A DNA stretch of 64,000 nucleotides from Neisseriaceae bacterium (GTDB lineage: Bacteria; Pseudomonadota; Gammaproteobacteria; Burkholderiales; Chromobacteriaceae): positions 1 through 64,000 of the forward strand of contig JAIYAC010000015.1 of the NCBI GenBank assembly GCA_027489245.1, read 5' to 3'. Of this stretch, positions 17,989 to 26,818 are shown in pieces. Position 1 is the first letter of the stretch. Every line of letters starts with the position of its first letter. The notes under the pieces were generated by a model, which worked only from the letters and a program-made list of their open reading frames with translations, did not search any database and had not been told where the DNA came from. The position numbers and the translations under genes were made by a program.

Positions 17989-18624
17989 TCAGGCGTAACG
18001 GCGGCACAGCGCCTCGGTCATGGCAACAAAGGCGTTATCGCCCAGTCGGGGTTGGCCGCCAATGACCAGTACAAACGACTGGCGGCCCAGATACAGCGGG
18101 TGGAAACCCAGCTCGGCATGGCCGGCGGGGTCGATCAGTGCCCAGGCCTGGGCACCCAGGCCCAGGTTCTGGTTCAGCAGCCGGGCGTGGCGGCGGCTCA
18201 GGGTGATGATGTCGCCGGCCAGCGCGGCAATCTGCTCGGCAGCCTCGTGGCGAAAGCCCGCCGTGGCGTAGTACAGGCCGTTATCGTCGGCCAGCAGGGC
18301 GCGGCCTTCGCCGGACAACGCGGCCAACAAGGCCGGCAAGCGGCTTTCCAGGCTACCCGCAGGCACGCTGCGCGCTTCGCTGCGGCCGCTGACAAAGCCC
18401 AGGCGTTGCAAGCGGTACAACACCACCAGCGCTTGCGCCGGGCTGTCTGCCGTAGACCATTCCAGCAGGCGGGCCTCGGTTAGCGGTAGCTCGCCGCCAT
18501 GCTGCAGCAGCTGCAGCAACAGCTGCCGGTCGCAGCCCTCGTCTCGCGTACTGACCGCATACCAGGCGCCGGCGGGGGTGAGCTCGGCGTAGAGCGCGCC
18601 ATTCAGGCTGAGCGTGCTGTCCAT
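17989..18624 (-). CDS. Unrecognised protein between GTPase and Roadblock genes
   Basis: Protein of 211 residues starting MDSTLSLNGALYAELTPAGA. I do not recognise a named family. The middle (DRQLLLQLLQHGGELPLTEA and ALVVLYRLQRLGFVSG) looks like a winged-helix-type segment, and the C-terminal half could be a second Roadblock-like fold. Its position between a GTPase gene and a Roadblock gene parallels the DUF742 winged-helix protein of Streptomyces conservons. That comparison is inference from order, not from detected homology. It starts 4 bases after the GTPase stop and ends 22 bases before the Roadblock start. Confidence 0.75.
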   Translation of the reverse strand: MDSTLSLNGALYAELTPAGAWYAVSTRDEGCDRQLLLQLLQHGGELPLTEARLLEWSTADSPAQALVVLYRLQRLGFVSGRSEARSVPAGSLESRLPALLAALSGEGRALLADDNGLYYATAGFRHEAAEQIAALAGDIITLSRRHARLLNQNLGLGAQAWALIDPAGHAELGFHPLYLGRQSFVLVIGGQPRLGDNAFVAMTEALCRRYA

Positions 18625-18628
18625 GGCC

Positions 18629-19171
18629 CTAGCCCTCCAGCCCCGGGTCGATGGAATACAGCAGCGCACACACCAGCGTCTTGATGTCTTCGCGGTTACG
18701 CGCGTCTACCTCGAAAATCGGTGGCCGCAGGCCCAGTGTTTCCAGAATACCGGCGTAGTGCGCCGTGGTGGGGGTGGCGGCCAGGTCGGTCTTGGTGATG
18801 CCCACCACCAGTGGCGCATCCTGCAGCAGCTTGTCGAAGGCTTTCAGGAAAAACTGCAGGTCGCGTATGGGGTGGGGCCGGGTGTTGTCCAGCAGCAGGA
18901 TCAGGCCGATACCGCCCTGGCTCAGGATGTCCCACATAAAGTCGAAGCGTTCCTGGCCGGGGGTGCCGTACAGGTGCACCTTGGTGTCGTCGTCCAGCAT
19001 CAGCACGCCGTAGTCCAACGCCACGGTGGTGTGGCCTTTGCGGTCCAGCGTCATGTCGGAGGCGGTGGCGTCGGTCGTAACCGGCGGAATATCCGACAGG
19101 CTGGCAATCGCCGTGGTCTTGCCAGCCCCTACCGGGCCGGCAAACAGGATCTTGTTATCACTGGGTCGCAT
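18629..19171 (-). CDS. Small Ras-like GTPase (MglA/COG2229 type)
   Basis: GTP-binding protein of 180 residues. The P-loop is FAGPVGAGKTT near residue 15. The switch II region is YGTPGQERFDFMW, with Tyr-Gly where Asp-Thr would be in Ras. The base-recognition motif is GITKTDL. These features fit prokaryotic Ras-like GTPases such as MglA and the CvnD-type proteins that work with Roadblock partners. I start at the ATG 19171, which has AGGTG six bases upstream. A GTG at 19180, directly after the preceding stop codon, is an alternative. It acts at the inner face of the membrane or at a cell pole in known cases. Confidence 0.88.
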   Translation of the reverse strand: MRPSDNKILFAGPVGAGKTTAIASLSDIPPVTTDATASDMTLDRKGHTTVALDYGVLMLDDDTKVHLYGTPGQERFDFMWDILSQGGIGLILLLDNTRPHPIRDLQFFLKAFDKLLQDAPLVVGITKTDLAATPTTAHYAGILETLGLRPPIFEVDARNREDIKTLVCALLYSIDPGLEG

Positions 19172-19180
19172 GCAAAGCAC

Positions 19181-20308
19181 CTACAGGTTCTTGATCCGCC
19201 CCAGCAGGCGCGACAGCAGGCTCTGCCGCGCCGGGGGCAAGGGGGCGGGTGCCGGCGTAGCCGGCCGGGTAGCGGCAGAGGCCGCCTCGTTTGCCTTGCC
19301 TGCTGGCTCCAGCAGGCCCAGCGCGTGGCTGGCGGCAATGAAATTGCACAGCGGGCCGGGCTCCATCTTGAGCAGGCTGACCGCCACGCGCAGGCTGGTG
19401 GGGGTGCGTGACCACAGGCCGGCAATGCGCAAGGCGCCGGGCAGCGGGGCCAGCCGGGTCAGGTTGGGCCATTGGCGCAGACGTAGCGGCGTGTCCGGGT
19501 CGATACCGGCCAGCAGACGGCCACGGCAGCTCCATAGTGCTACCTGCCATAACAGGGTGGGCAGCGGCAGGCGCAGCGTGGGCTCATCGCCAGGCGGGGC
19601 CGCGAGCACCTCGGCGCCCAGGCGCAGGCCGTTCAGCTCGCACAGCTGCTGCACGCTGGACAGCGTGGTGTACAGCGCCACCTGGCCCTGCACCGGGTCT
19701 ACCGTGGCAAACAGGCGCTGCTCGCAGTGCAGCTGCTGGGGCTGCTTCTGGCGGGCAGCGGCAACCAGCAGGCCATAGATGGTGCCGGCCGGGTGAAAGC
19801 GCTGCAGGGTACGGCGCTGGCCGCTGCGCGGGGCGGGGTTGGCCGCCGCGGCGTCGCCATGCATGGGCAGCGAGGGCGGAAGGCTCGGGGCGGGGCTGGA
19901 CGCTGGCGCGGGCGGTGCCATGGCCGCAGCCACGGCGGCGGGCACAGCGCTGGCTGCCACGGCGGTGTCGTGGCCGGGTGCGGCCAACAGCTGGCGCAGG
20001 AGCGGAAACAGCTTTTCCATGCGTACCGGCTTCACCATCTGCAGTGACGGGGCATGGTCGCTGGGGTAGGCGGTCACAATCAGCGCCGGCAGCGCGGGGT
20101 GTTGCTGGCGGTACTGCTGCCATACCTGCCAGCCGCTGGCGCTGTCGACATCCACAATCGCCACCTGTGGCGTACCCGGGTAGTCGCTGGCCAGGCTGTA
20201 ACGGTGCAGGGTATGCAGGCGAAACGCCATGCGGAACAGCGCCAGCTTGCGTTCGTCCATGCCGGCGGTGAGTACGGTAATCGGCTCAGCCGGCGTGCTG
20301 ACAGACAT
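19181..20308 (-). CDS. Receiver-like protein with unknown C-terminal domain
   Basis: Protein of 375 residues starting MSVSTPAEPITVLTAGMDER. The first 110 residues resemble a response-regulator receiver: an IVDVDS strand carries a plausible phospho-acceptor Asp, and MVKPVRMEKLFPLLR has the conserved Lys-Pro. The acidic pocket near the N-terminus is poor, so it may be degenerate. A long Ala/Pro linker follows. The C-terminal 200 residues (YGLLVAAARQKQPQQLHCEQ and following) resemble DUF4388-type or winged-helix segments, but I cannot assign them. It overlaps the upstream FimV-like gene by 23 bases, and GGAG precedes the ATG. No histidine kinase gene is nearby. Confidence 0.7.
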   Translation of the reverse strand: MSVSTPAEPITVLTAGMDERKLALFRMAFRLHTLHRYSLASDYPGTPQVAIVDVDSASGWQVWQQYRQQHPALPALIVTAYPSDHAPSLQMVKPVRMEKLFPLLRQLLAAPGHDTAVAASAVPAAVAAAMAPPAPASSPAPSLPPSLPMHGDAAAANPAPRSGQRRTLQRFHPAGTIYGLLVAAARQKQPQQLHCEQRLFATVDPVQGQVALYTTLSSVQQLCELNGLRLGAEVLAAPPGDEPTLRLPLPTLLWQVALWSCRGRLLAGIDPDTPLRLRQWPNLTRLAPLPGALRIAGLWSRTPTSLRVAVSLLKMEPGPLCNFIAASHALGLLEPAGKANEAASAATRPATPAPAPLPPARQSLLSRLLGRIKNL

Positions 20309-21737
20309 GGGGCTCCTCCAGCGGGTCATCCAGTTTCAGAAGCTGGCGCAATTGCGCCAGACGGGTGGCTACCTCAGCGGGTGGCCGCCCCAGGGTATGG
20401 CGCAGGTGCTGCAGCAGCGCACGCAGGTGGTCGGCGGCCTCCAGGCGCTGGTACAGATCTAATAGCAAGGGGTAGAGGCGCACGTCAGCCGGGTTGGCAA
20501 AGACAGCTTGCTCCAGCACCGCCAGTGCTTGCTCGGTCTGGCCGTAATCCAGATAGGCATCGGCTTCGTCCAGCGCATCGTGCCGGGTAGCCGTGGCCGC
20601 GGTGCCCTGCACGGTGACCAGCGGTATACCGCTCTCTGCCGCCGGGCTGGGCGGGACAAAACCCCATTCTCGCCCCAGTGCCTCCAGCCTGGCGCTGTCC
20701 GGCGCACTGGCCAGCACGTCCAGCACCGGGTGGCTACCCAGGGCAAAACCCATGCGCAGCAAGCGCTCGCGCAGCGCGGTGCCGTGCTCGCCCAGCAGCA
20801 CAAAACTCTGCCACAAACGACGGGTAAAGCCGGCCAGATTGGCCTGGCGGTAATACAGATGCAGGATGTCCATCAGCGGGGTGAGCGGGTGGCGCGTCTG
20901 GGCCAGCAGGGCTTCCAGCGTGCCAATGGCGGTAGCGGTTTCGCCATGCTGCTGCAGGATGCGCACGCCCTGGCGTGCCGGCATCAGGTGACAAATCGCC
21001 AGCCGCTCGTGCGGGTTCAGCGCTGCCAGCGCCTGGCTGCCACACACCAGCTGCAGGCTGCCATCGCCTGCTGCACTGGCCGGGCTGACAAGCTGGCCTG
21101 GCTGTGGCGCCGGGCTTGCCGGCTGGCGCAGGCCGATACGGCGGCTGACGGTAGCCATGTCCCAGCCCAGGGTGTCTTCGGCAAACACGCGCAGCGCCAG
21201 GTTGTCCGGGTCGATGCGCAGGCCTTCTACTACCGCCTGGGCGGTGTCGGCCTCGGTCATGATGCCCAGTGCGGCCAACCTTTGCAGTATGTCGGTAAAG
21301 TCGTCGATGGCGTGCAGGCGCAGGTACAGGCCCAGTAGCCGTGCCAGCTCGCGGCTGGCGGGCGGGTTGTGGTCTACGTAGCTGCGCAGCAGGGCCGCGG
21401 CGCGGTCCAGGTAGCCAAATTGCAGGTAGACGTCGGCTTCGGTCAGCAGGTCGGTATCGGCGACACCGATTTCCAGCTGTAGCACCTCTGCCCCTGGGCT
21501 GCCGGCAGCTTCGGTGGCGGTACCGCCTGGCAAGCGCTGGCTGGCCGGCTCGGGCGCCAGTGCGGTGACGGGCTGGGCGGCGGGGCTGGCTGCCGGCTGC
21601 GGGCGCAGTATTTTCAACGGCGGCAGCTGGCCGGCGGGCGGCGGGGTGGCCCGACGCTGACGCAGGGCCAGCAGCACGCCCAGCAACACAGCGGGGCTGG
21701 CGGCCAACAGCAGCGTGAAGTCGTCTGGCAGCAACAT
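20286..21737 (-). CDS. FimV-like TPR protein with membrane anchor
   Basis: Protein of 483 residues with an N-terminal hydrophobic segment (about 7-25, LLLAASPAVLLGVLLALR) and a Pro/Ala linker. Two tetratricopeptide-type regions follow: TEADVYLQFGYLDRAAALLR near residue 100 and DEADAYLDYGQTEQALAVLE near residue 390. Both resemble the FimV C-terminal consensus. FimV-type hubs organise polar type IV pili and related signalling, so this protein may tether the linked GTPase system to the membrane or cell pole; that is inference. It ends inside the receiver-like gene. A copy of the repeated 13-mer lies at 21270-21282. Confidence 0.8.
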   Translation of the reverse strand: MLLPDDFTLLLAASPAVLLGVLLALRQRRATPPPAGQLPPLKILRPQPAASPAAQPVTALAPEPASQRLPGGTATEAAGSPGAEVLQLEIGVADTDLLTEADVYLQFGYLDRAAALLRSYVDHNPPASRELARLLGLYLRLHAIDDFTDILQRLAALGIMTEADTAQAVVEGLRIDPDNLALRVFAEDTLGWDMATVSRRIGLRQPASPAPQPGQLVSPASAAGDGSLQLVCGSQALAALNPHERLAICHLMPARQGVRILQQHGETATAIGTLEALLAQTRHPLTPLMDILHLYYRQANLAGFTRRLWQSFVLLGEHGTALRERLLRMGFALGSHPVLDVLASAPDSARLEALGREWGFVPPSPAAESGIPLVTVQGTAATATRHDALDEADAYLDYGQTEQALAVLEQAVFANPADVRLYPLLLDLYQRLEAADHLRALLQHLRHTLGRPPAEVATRLAQLRQLLKLDDPLEEPHVCQHAG

Positions 21738-21740
21738 GGT

Positions 21741-22511
21741 TTAGCGGCGCGGCGGGAAGTCGGCTTCGGACAGCAAGTCGGTGCCGCACTCCAGCTTTTC
21801 GAACCAGTCGAGGAAGCGCTTCACCATGGGCTTGCCTTTGTACGAGGCGCCGTGCTGCGGCACGATCCACTCTACGTCCATCTGGCGCACCATGTTGACC
21901 CACAGGCGGGCGGCGCGGTTATTGCTCATGTAGCGGCGGTGAAAGCCGGACATGTGGTGGTCGACCAGGTGGCGGTCAAAATCCTCCACCGGCTGTGCCG
22001 CGCTAATGCCATCCATCAGCGAGGCACCGATATCGCCGGAAAACAGAATCTTGCTGATAGGGTCGTATACCTGGAAAAACCCCACGGTATGCAGGTAGTG
22101 CGCGGGGACGATTTCCAGCCGGGTACGGCCCAGTGGCAGCGTCATGCCGCGGGCGGGGATGGGAATGAGCCGGCCTTCAGTGGCGCCTTTGACGCAAAAA
22201 TGCGGGATGAAGCGCGTCCACTCCTGCGCAATCACGATCTGCGCGTCGGTAATCAGCAGCCAGCCGTTGGCCGAGGCAATGATGTCCGGGTCCTGGTGCG
22301 AGGCAAAAATATAGCGGGTATGCGAGGGCAGAAAGTGCTCGGCCATTTCGGCCAGCAGGTGCTTGTAAGTCAGGTTGCCGCCCGGGTCCAGCAGCATGCC
22401 GTCACCATCGTGCACAATGGCAAACTGGTTGGATTGAATGCCCTCACCCTGTACCAGGTCGGTAAAGGCGATGCATTTATGGTTACCGTCGTTGTAGAGA
22501 ACCTGTGCCAT
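21741..22511 (-). CDS. Metallo-beta-lactamase-fold di-iron protein (ODP/flavodiiron-like)
   Basis: Protein of 256 residues with the metallo-beta-lactamase fold. Metal ligands are visible: H72, D74 and D76 in SHQDPDIIAS, H138 in PAHYLHTVG, D160 in LFSGD, and a histidine in VPQHGASYKG. The HxDxD spacing fits the non-hydrolytic di-iron branch (flavodiiron beta-lactamase domain and ODP oxygen sensors) better than hydrolases. There is no flavodoxin domain. It is the first gene of the operon with the FimV-like, receiver-like, GTPase, unknown and Roadblock genes, which suggests it is the oxygen- or redox-sensing input. The sensing role is inferred. Confidence 0.85.
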   Translation of the reverse strand: MAQVLYNDGNHKCIAFTDLVQGEGIQSNQFAIVHDGDGMLLDPGGNLTYKHLLAEMAEHFLPSHTRYIFASHQDPDIIASANGWLLITDAQIVIAQEWTRFIPHFCVKGATEGRLIPIPARGMTLPLGRTRLEIVPAHYLHTVGFFQVYDPISKILFSGDIGASLMDGISAAQPVEDFDRHLVDHHMSGFHRRYMSNNRAARLWVNMVRQMDVEWIVPQHGASYKGKPMVKRFLDWFEKLECGTDLLSEADFPPRR

Positions 22512-22568
22512 AACGCTTGCGAGCCACCTGCTCGGTGCAGACCGGATAGACCCGAAAGATTAGCCAGA

Positions 22569-22598
22569 CTAATACAAACGGGTATTGACTCGCATCAA
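22569..22598 (-). promoter_or_regulatory. Candidate promoter of the ODP-GTPase-Roadblock operon
   Basis: On the minus strand a -35 TTGATG (22598-22593), an 18-base spacer and a -10 TATTAG (22574-22569) sit about 60 bases upstream of the first ATG. The boxes are moderate. Confidence 0.4.
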
Positions 22599-22655
22599 AC
22601 AGCAACCAATGGCCGTAACGGCCTGGGTGGCAGCCGCCGGGCCCGGGCGCAAAAA

Positions 22656-22685
22656 CGCCCCGCTGTGCCAGGCACGAACGGGGCG
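22656..22685 (-). terminator. Terminator of the pnt operon
   Basis: Stem CGCCCCG / CGGGGCG extended by an inner GTGCC/GGCAC pairing, followed on the minus strand by TTTTT. A copy of the repeated 13-mer (22696-22708) lies just ahead of it, next to the pntB stop codon. Confidence 0.8.
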
Positions 22686-22710
22686 CGATAGCGGCAAGGT
22701 TGGCCGCAGC

Positions 22711-24081
22711 TTAGTGCGATACGGCTTTCAGCATGTCTTCTACTACCTTTTTGGCGTCGCCAAACACCATCATGGTTTTGTCCATGTAGAACAGCTCGTT
22801 ATCCAGGCCAGCGTAGCCCACGCTCATCGAGCGCTTCACCACGATGACGGTGCGTGCCTTGTGCGCTTCCAGAATCGGCATGCCGTAGATCGGGCTTTGC
22901 TTGTCTTTCTGCGCGGCCGGGTTCACCACGTCGTTGGCGCCGATCACCAGTACCACGTCGGTGTTGGAGAAGTCGGAGTTGATCTCTTCCATCTCCTGCA
23001 CCTGCTCGTACGGCACTTCGGCTTCGGCCAGCAGCACGTTCATGTGGCCTGGCATACGGCCCGCCACAGGGTGGATGGCGTAGCGTACGTTCACGCCCTT
23101 CTGGTGCAGCAGCTCGGCAAACTCCTGCAGCGCGTGCTGGGCGCGCGACACGGCCAGGCCGTAGCCGGGCACGATGATCACGCTGTCGGCGTTGCTCATC
23201 AGGAAGGTAGCGTCTTCGGCCGAGCCGGACTTGTAGTTCTTCGGCCCGGTGTCGGCGCTACCGCTGCTACCGGCTTCGGCACCAAAGCCACCCAGCAGCA
23301 CGCTGACGATAGAACGGTTCATCGCCTTGCACATGATGTAGGACAGGATGGCACCGGACGAGCCCACGCACGCACCGGCAATGATCAGCACCGGGTTGTT
23401 CAGCGTAAAGCCGATACCCGCTGCCGCCCAGCCGGAGTAGCTGTTCAGCATGGACACCACCACCGGCATATCGGCCCCGCCGATCGGGATGATCAGCGTC
23501 ACGCCCAGCACCAGCGCAATGGCCACCATCATCAGGAAGGCGCCGTGGCTATCGGTGAGGAAGTACGCCACGCCAAAGCCCACCATCGCCAGCGCCAGCA
23601 CCAGGTTCAGCAGGTGTTGGCCGCTGAAATTCACCGCCTTGGCGCCAAACTTGCCGGACAGCTTGCCGTAGGCCACTACCGAGGCAGTGAAGGTAATGGC
23701 GCCGATGAAGGCACCGATGAACAGCTCCACCTTCTGCACGCCGGTGTGCTCGACACCGGTATGGAAGATGGCGGCCACGGCGATCAGCACCGCCGACAGA
23801 CCCACCAGCGAGTGCATGGCCGCCACCAGCTCGGGCATGCCGGTCATCTCGACGGTTTTGGCCTTGTACGCGCCAATGGCACCACCGGCCACGATGGCAC
23901 CGACAATCAGCGCCAGCACGGGCTTGTCCATGATCATGAAGGTGGTGCCCACGGCAATCAGCATACCGATAATGCCGTAACGGTTACCCTGGATCGCCGT
24001 GGTGGGCGAGGACAGGCCTTTCAGTGCCAGGATGAACAGCACGGCTGCCACCAGGTACAGTACTGCGGATACGTTCTCCAT
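22711..24081 (-). CDS. pntB: NAD(P) transhydrogenase subunit beta
   Basis: Beta subunit of the proton-translocating nicotinamide nucleotide transhydrogenase, 456 residues. The enzyme uses the proton gradient to transfer hydride from NADH to NADP+ and supplies NADPH. The N-terminal half has many membrane helices (VLYLVAAVLFILALKGLSSP onwards). The C-terminal domain III binds NADP(H): VIIVPGYGLAVSRAQHALQE, AEVPYEQVQEMEEINSDF, DVVLVIGANDVVNPAA, and RSMSVGYAGLDN near the end. It is the last gene of pntAA-pntAB-pntB, with a 3-base gap from pntAB. Confidence 0.96.
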   Translation of the reverse strand: MENVSAVLYLVAAVLFILALKGLSSPTTAIQGNRYGIIGMLIAVGTTFMIMDKPVLALIVGAIVAGGAIGAYKAKTVEMTGMPELVAAMHSLVGLSAVLIAVAAIFHTGVEHTGVQKVELFIGAFIGAITFTASVVAYGKLSGKFGAKAVNFSGQHLLNLVLALAMVGFGVAYFLTDSHGAFLMMVAIALVLGVTLIIPIGGADMPVVVSMLNSYSGWAAAGIGFTLNNPVLIIAGACVGSSGAILSYIMCKAMNRSIVSVLLGGFGAEAGSSGSADTGPKNYKSGSAEDATFLMSNADSVIIVPGYGLAVSRAQHALQEFAELLHQKGVNVRYAIHPVAGRMPGHMNVLLAEAEVPYEQVQEMEEINSDFSNTDVVLVIGANDVVNPAAQKDKQSPIYGMPILEAHKARTVIVVKRSMSVGYAGLDNELFYMDKTMMVFGDAKKVVEDMLKAVSH

Positions 24082-24084
24082 CTG

Positions 24085-24390
24085 CTATGCCCCCTGTTTT
24101 TTCTTCTTCTTGAACATGTCGAGCATGCGCTGGGTGACCATGAAGCCACCGAAGATGTTGATACTGGCCAGGAAAATACCGATGGTGCCCAGCACCGAGG
24201 TGACGGTGATCTGGCTGCCATGGATATCCACCACCTGCAGCATGGCGCCCACGATGATGATGCCGGAAATGGCATTGGTAACCGCCATCAGCGGGGTGTG
24301 CAGGGCCGGGGTAACGTTCCACACCACGTGGTAGCCCACGAACACGGCCAGAACGAAGATGGTGAAGCTGGAGATAAACGGGTCAACCAT
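24085..24390 (-). CDS. pntAB: NAD(P) transhydrogenase subunit alpha, membrane part
   Basis: Short membrane polypeptide of 101 residues that corresponds to the C-terminal part of the E. coli alpha subunit. The split alpha subunit is the arrangement known from Rhodospirillum and many proteobacteria. Three to four hydrophobic segments are present, including [20 protein letters not shown] and [19 protein letters not shown], and it ends in a Lys-rich tail. GGAGG precedes its ATG. It lies between pntAA and pntB. Confidence 0.93.
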   Translation of the reverse strand: MVDPFISSFTIFVLAVFVGYHVVWNVTPALHTPLMAVTNAISGIIIVGAMLQVVDIHGSQITVTSVLGTIGIFLASINIFGGFMVTQRMLDMFKKKKKQGA

Positions 24391-24401
24391 GATGGCACCT
24401 C

Positions 24402-25523
24402 CTAGTTGGCCGCAGGAAAGCGCACCTGGCCGTCGTGCGTCACCAGGGTGGCCGCCAGCAGGTCGTCTTCCAGATTAAGGGTGAAGCCTTCCTTGCTGAG
24501 CATCAGCGACAGGAAGGTGAGCAGGTTTTTGGCGTACAGGCTGGAGGCATCGGCTGCCAGCTGGCCCGGCAGGTTGTACAGGCCCACCACGGTCACGCCG
24601 TTGTCGGTGCGGTGCACCTCGCCCGGTACGGTCAGCTCACAGTTGCCACCGGCTTCAGCGGCAATGTCGATAATCACGCTACCCGGTTTCATGGCGGCCA
24701 CGATCTCGCGGCTGATCAGCGTCGGCGCCTTCTTGCCCGGAATCAGCGCCGTGGTGATGATGATGTCGGCCTGGCGCGCGTGCTTGGCCACCAGCTCGGC
24801 CTGACGACGCTTGTAGTCGTCCGACATTTCCTTGGCGTACACACCGTCGTTGGCCTTCTTCTCTTCCTCGCTCATCGGTACTTCGATGAACTTGCCGCCC
24901 AGGCTTTCCACCTGCTCTTTGGTGGATGGGCGCACGTCAGTGGCCTCCACCACGGCCCCCAAACGCTTGGCAGTAGCAATCGCCTGCAAACCGGCCACAC
25001 CCACCCCCATGATCAACACACGGGCCGGTTTCACGGTACCGGCAGCGGTCATCAGCATGGGCATGAAGCGCGGGTAGTAATGCGTGGCCAGCAGCACGGC
25101 ACGGTAGCCGGCAATGTTGTTCTGGCTGGACAGCACGTCCATGCTCTGCGCCCGCGTGGTACGCGGCAACAGCTCCATGGCAAAGGCCGACACCTTGCGC
25201 GCAGCCAGCTGCGGGAAGGTGGTGTTCTGGAACGGGGCCAGTTGGCCAATCAGCACAGCGCCTTCTTTCAGCTCGGCAATGGCATCTTCCGGCAGCGGGC
25301 GCACGGTGAGCACAATGTCGCCCTGCGCCAGCACCGCAGCGCGCGATGCGGCCAACGTGGCACCGGCTTCGGCATACGCCGCGTCCGGTACGGCGGCCAT
25401 ATTGCCCGCCCCCGCCTCTACCACCACGGCATGACCCATGGCGACGAGCTTTTTAACCGTTTCCGGTGTCGCGGCCACGCGGCTTTCACCTGCCAGCCTT
25501 TCGGCTGGAATAGCGATTTGCAT
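24402..25523 (-). CDS. pntAA: NAD(P) transhydrogenase subunit alpha, NAD-binding part
   Basis: Soluble domain I of transhydrogenase, 373 residues, which binds NAD(H). It is related to alanine dehydrogenase. It starts [20 protein letters not shown], and the Rossmann motif is [37 protein letters not shown] and [20 protein letters not shown] follow. The start at 25523 has AAGGAA ahead of it; the in-frame extension to 25676 lacks a site and looks non-coding. The stop codon overlaps the edge of a repeated-word copy (24406-24414). It heads the pnt operon. Confidence 0.95.
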   Translation of the reverse strand: MQIAIPAERLAGESRVAATPETVKKLVAMGHAVVVEAGAGNMAAVPDAAYAEAGATLAASRAAVLAQGDIVLTVRPLPEDAIAELKEGAVLIGQLAPFQNTTFPQLAARKVSAFAMELLPRTTRAQSMDVLSSQNNIAGYRAVLLATHYYPRFMPMLMTAAGTVKPARVLIMGVGVAGLQAIATAKRLGAVVEATDVRPSTKEQVESLGGKFIEVPMSEEEKKANDGVYAKEMSDDYKRRQAELVAKHARQADIIITTALIPGKKAPTLISREIVAAMKPGSVIIDIAAEAGGNCELTVPGEVHRTDNGVTVVGLYNLPGQLAADASSLYAKNLLTFLSLMLSKEGFTLNLEDDLLAATLVTHDGQVRFPAAN

Positions 25524-26076
25524 GGTCTTCCTTTCTGCAAATGGATGAATGACAAATAAAAAATCTAAAGATAGCGAACGCCCGTGCGAGGCCTGATTTC
25601 GAACGAGCGTTTGAATTATTACTACATCACGACTTTTGATTTGGCGCAATGCTTTTACAAAAAAGCGACATGCCAAACGGTAGCAAGCTCTGCCAGCAGG
25701 GCAACACAGCTGCCCTGAATACTGTCCAACAAGCCATTAATCAAATGATTTCAAAACAGTTTTTCCAAAAATTTACATAGCTACCGGCAAGCTGTCGTGT
25801 TTTCTGTACGTTGTGGTGCTGCGACATGCGGCCAGCTGTGGCGGAACGCCCACGCCCATAACAGCCAGCAGCATCATGCCGCAAGGATATTGCAATGCAA
25901 CATCAGCATTACAGTAGACCTTTTTGTCTAACACTTTGTAAAGAAGGGTTTACGCTTAAGGGGTAATCCCTGTGACAAATGCCGCTAAATGCTTACCGTA
26001 GCAAGCAATTTCTGCAGAATGACGACAATTATGTAACGCACCCCGTTACGCCTTTTTCATGAAATGGAGCGAAAGC
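25524..26076. other. Long intergenic region between pntAA and the glycerophosphodiesterase gene
   Basis: A 550-base region, more AT-rich than its neighbours, containing two divergent promoter regions that I could not resolve into boxes. A short plus-strand terminator-like hairpin (GTAACG / CGTTAC, 26033-26049, then CTTTTT) stands directly before the next gene. It could end a small transcript or act in the leader. No protein gene is supported. Confidence 0.4.
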
Positions 26077-26811
26077 ATGCATTGGCCATACCCACTAGGC
26101 TTTGCCCACCGGCTGGGGGGCGCACTGGCACCGGAAAACACGCTGGCGGGGCTGCTGCTGGCCCACAGGCTAGGCGTCAACGGGGTGGAGTGTGATGTGC
26201 AGCTCAGCGCAGATGGCAAGGCGGTGATCGTGCACGACCACGCCCTGGAGCGCACCACCACCGGCAGTGGTGACGTGGCCGGGCAGACCATCGCCCAGCT
26301 GCAAACGCTGGACGCCGGCCGCTACCACCACCTGGCTTTTGCCGGTGAGCCGCTGCCCACGCTGGCGGCGCTGGCCGCCAAAAGCCGCAAGCTGGGCATG
26401 GCGGTCAACCTGGAGCTCAAACCCGCCCGCGAGGCCGCCGCTATGGCCCGCGTGTGCATAGCCGAAATCCAGGCGCTATGGCACGGCGCCGCGCTACCGC
26501 CGCTGCTGTCATCGTTTGATAGCGCTGCGCTGGCCAGCGCACAGTTGGCCGCACCGCAGCTGCCACGCGCCCTGCTACTGGAAACCCTATCGGAAGACAG
26601 CGTGGCGCAAGCCCGGGCGCTGGGCTGCTGTGCCCTGCACGTGCATTACCGCGCCCTGGACGAAGCCAGCGTGCAGGCCCTGCACCAAGCTGGCTTGGCG
26701 GTAATGGCCTGGACAGTAAACCAGCTGGAAGACATGCAAAGACTACGGCACTGGGGGGTAAACATGTTGTGCACCGACAGGCCAGACCGGCTGGACCCCA
26801 GCTGGCTATAA
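26077..26811 (+). CDS. ugpQ: Glycerophosphodiester phosphodiesterase
   Basis: Cytoplasmic GDPD-family enzyme of 244 residues that hydrolyses glycerophosphodiesters to glycerol-3-phosphate and an alcohol. The catalytic motifs are intact: FAHRLGGALAPENTLAG (histidine and Pro-Glu-Asn), GVNGVECDVQLSADGKAVIV (metal-binding Glu-Asp) and HDHALERTT (second histidine). The C-terminal end has AVMAWTVNQLEDMQRLRHWG and the usual final CTDRPD. I start at 26077, where GGAG precedes the ATG. No signal peptide is present, consistent with the UgpQ rather than the GlpQ type. No ugp transporter genes are adjacent. Confidence 0.92.
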   Translation: MHWPYPLGFAHRLGGALAPENTLAGLLLAHRLGVNGVECDVQLSADGKAVIVHDHALERTTTGSGDVAGQTIAQLQTLDAGRYHHLAFAGEPLPTLAALAAKSRKLGMAVNLELKPAREAAAMARVCIAEIQALWHGAALPPLLSSFDSAALASAQLAAPQLPRALLLETLSEDSVAQARALGCCALHVHYRALDEASVQALHQAGLAVMAWTVNQLEDMQRLRHWGVNMLCTDRPDRLDPSWL

Positions 26812-26818
26812 GCTGGCA

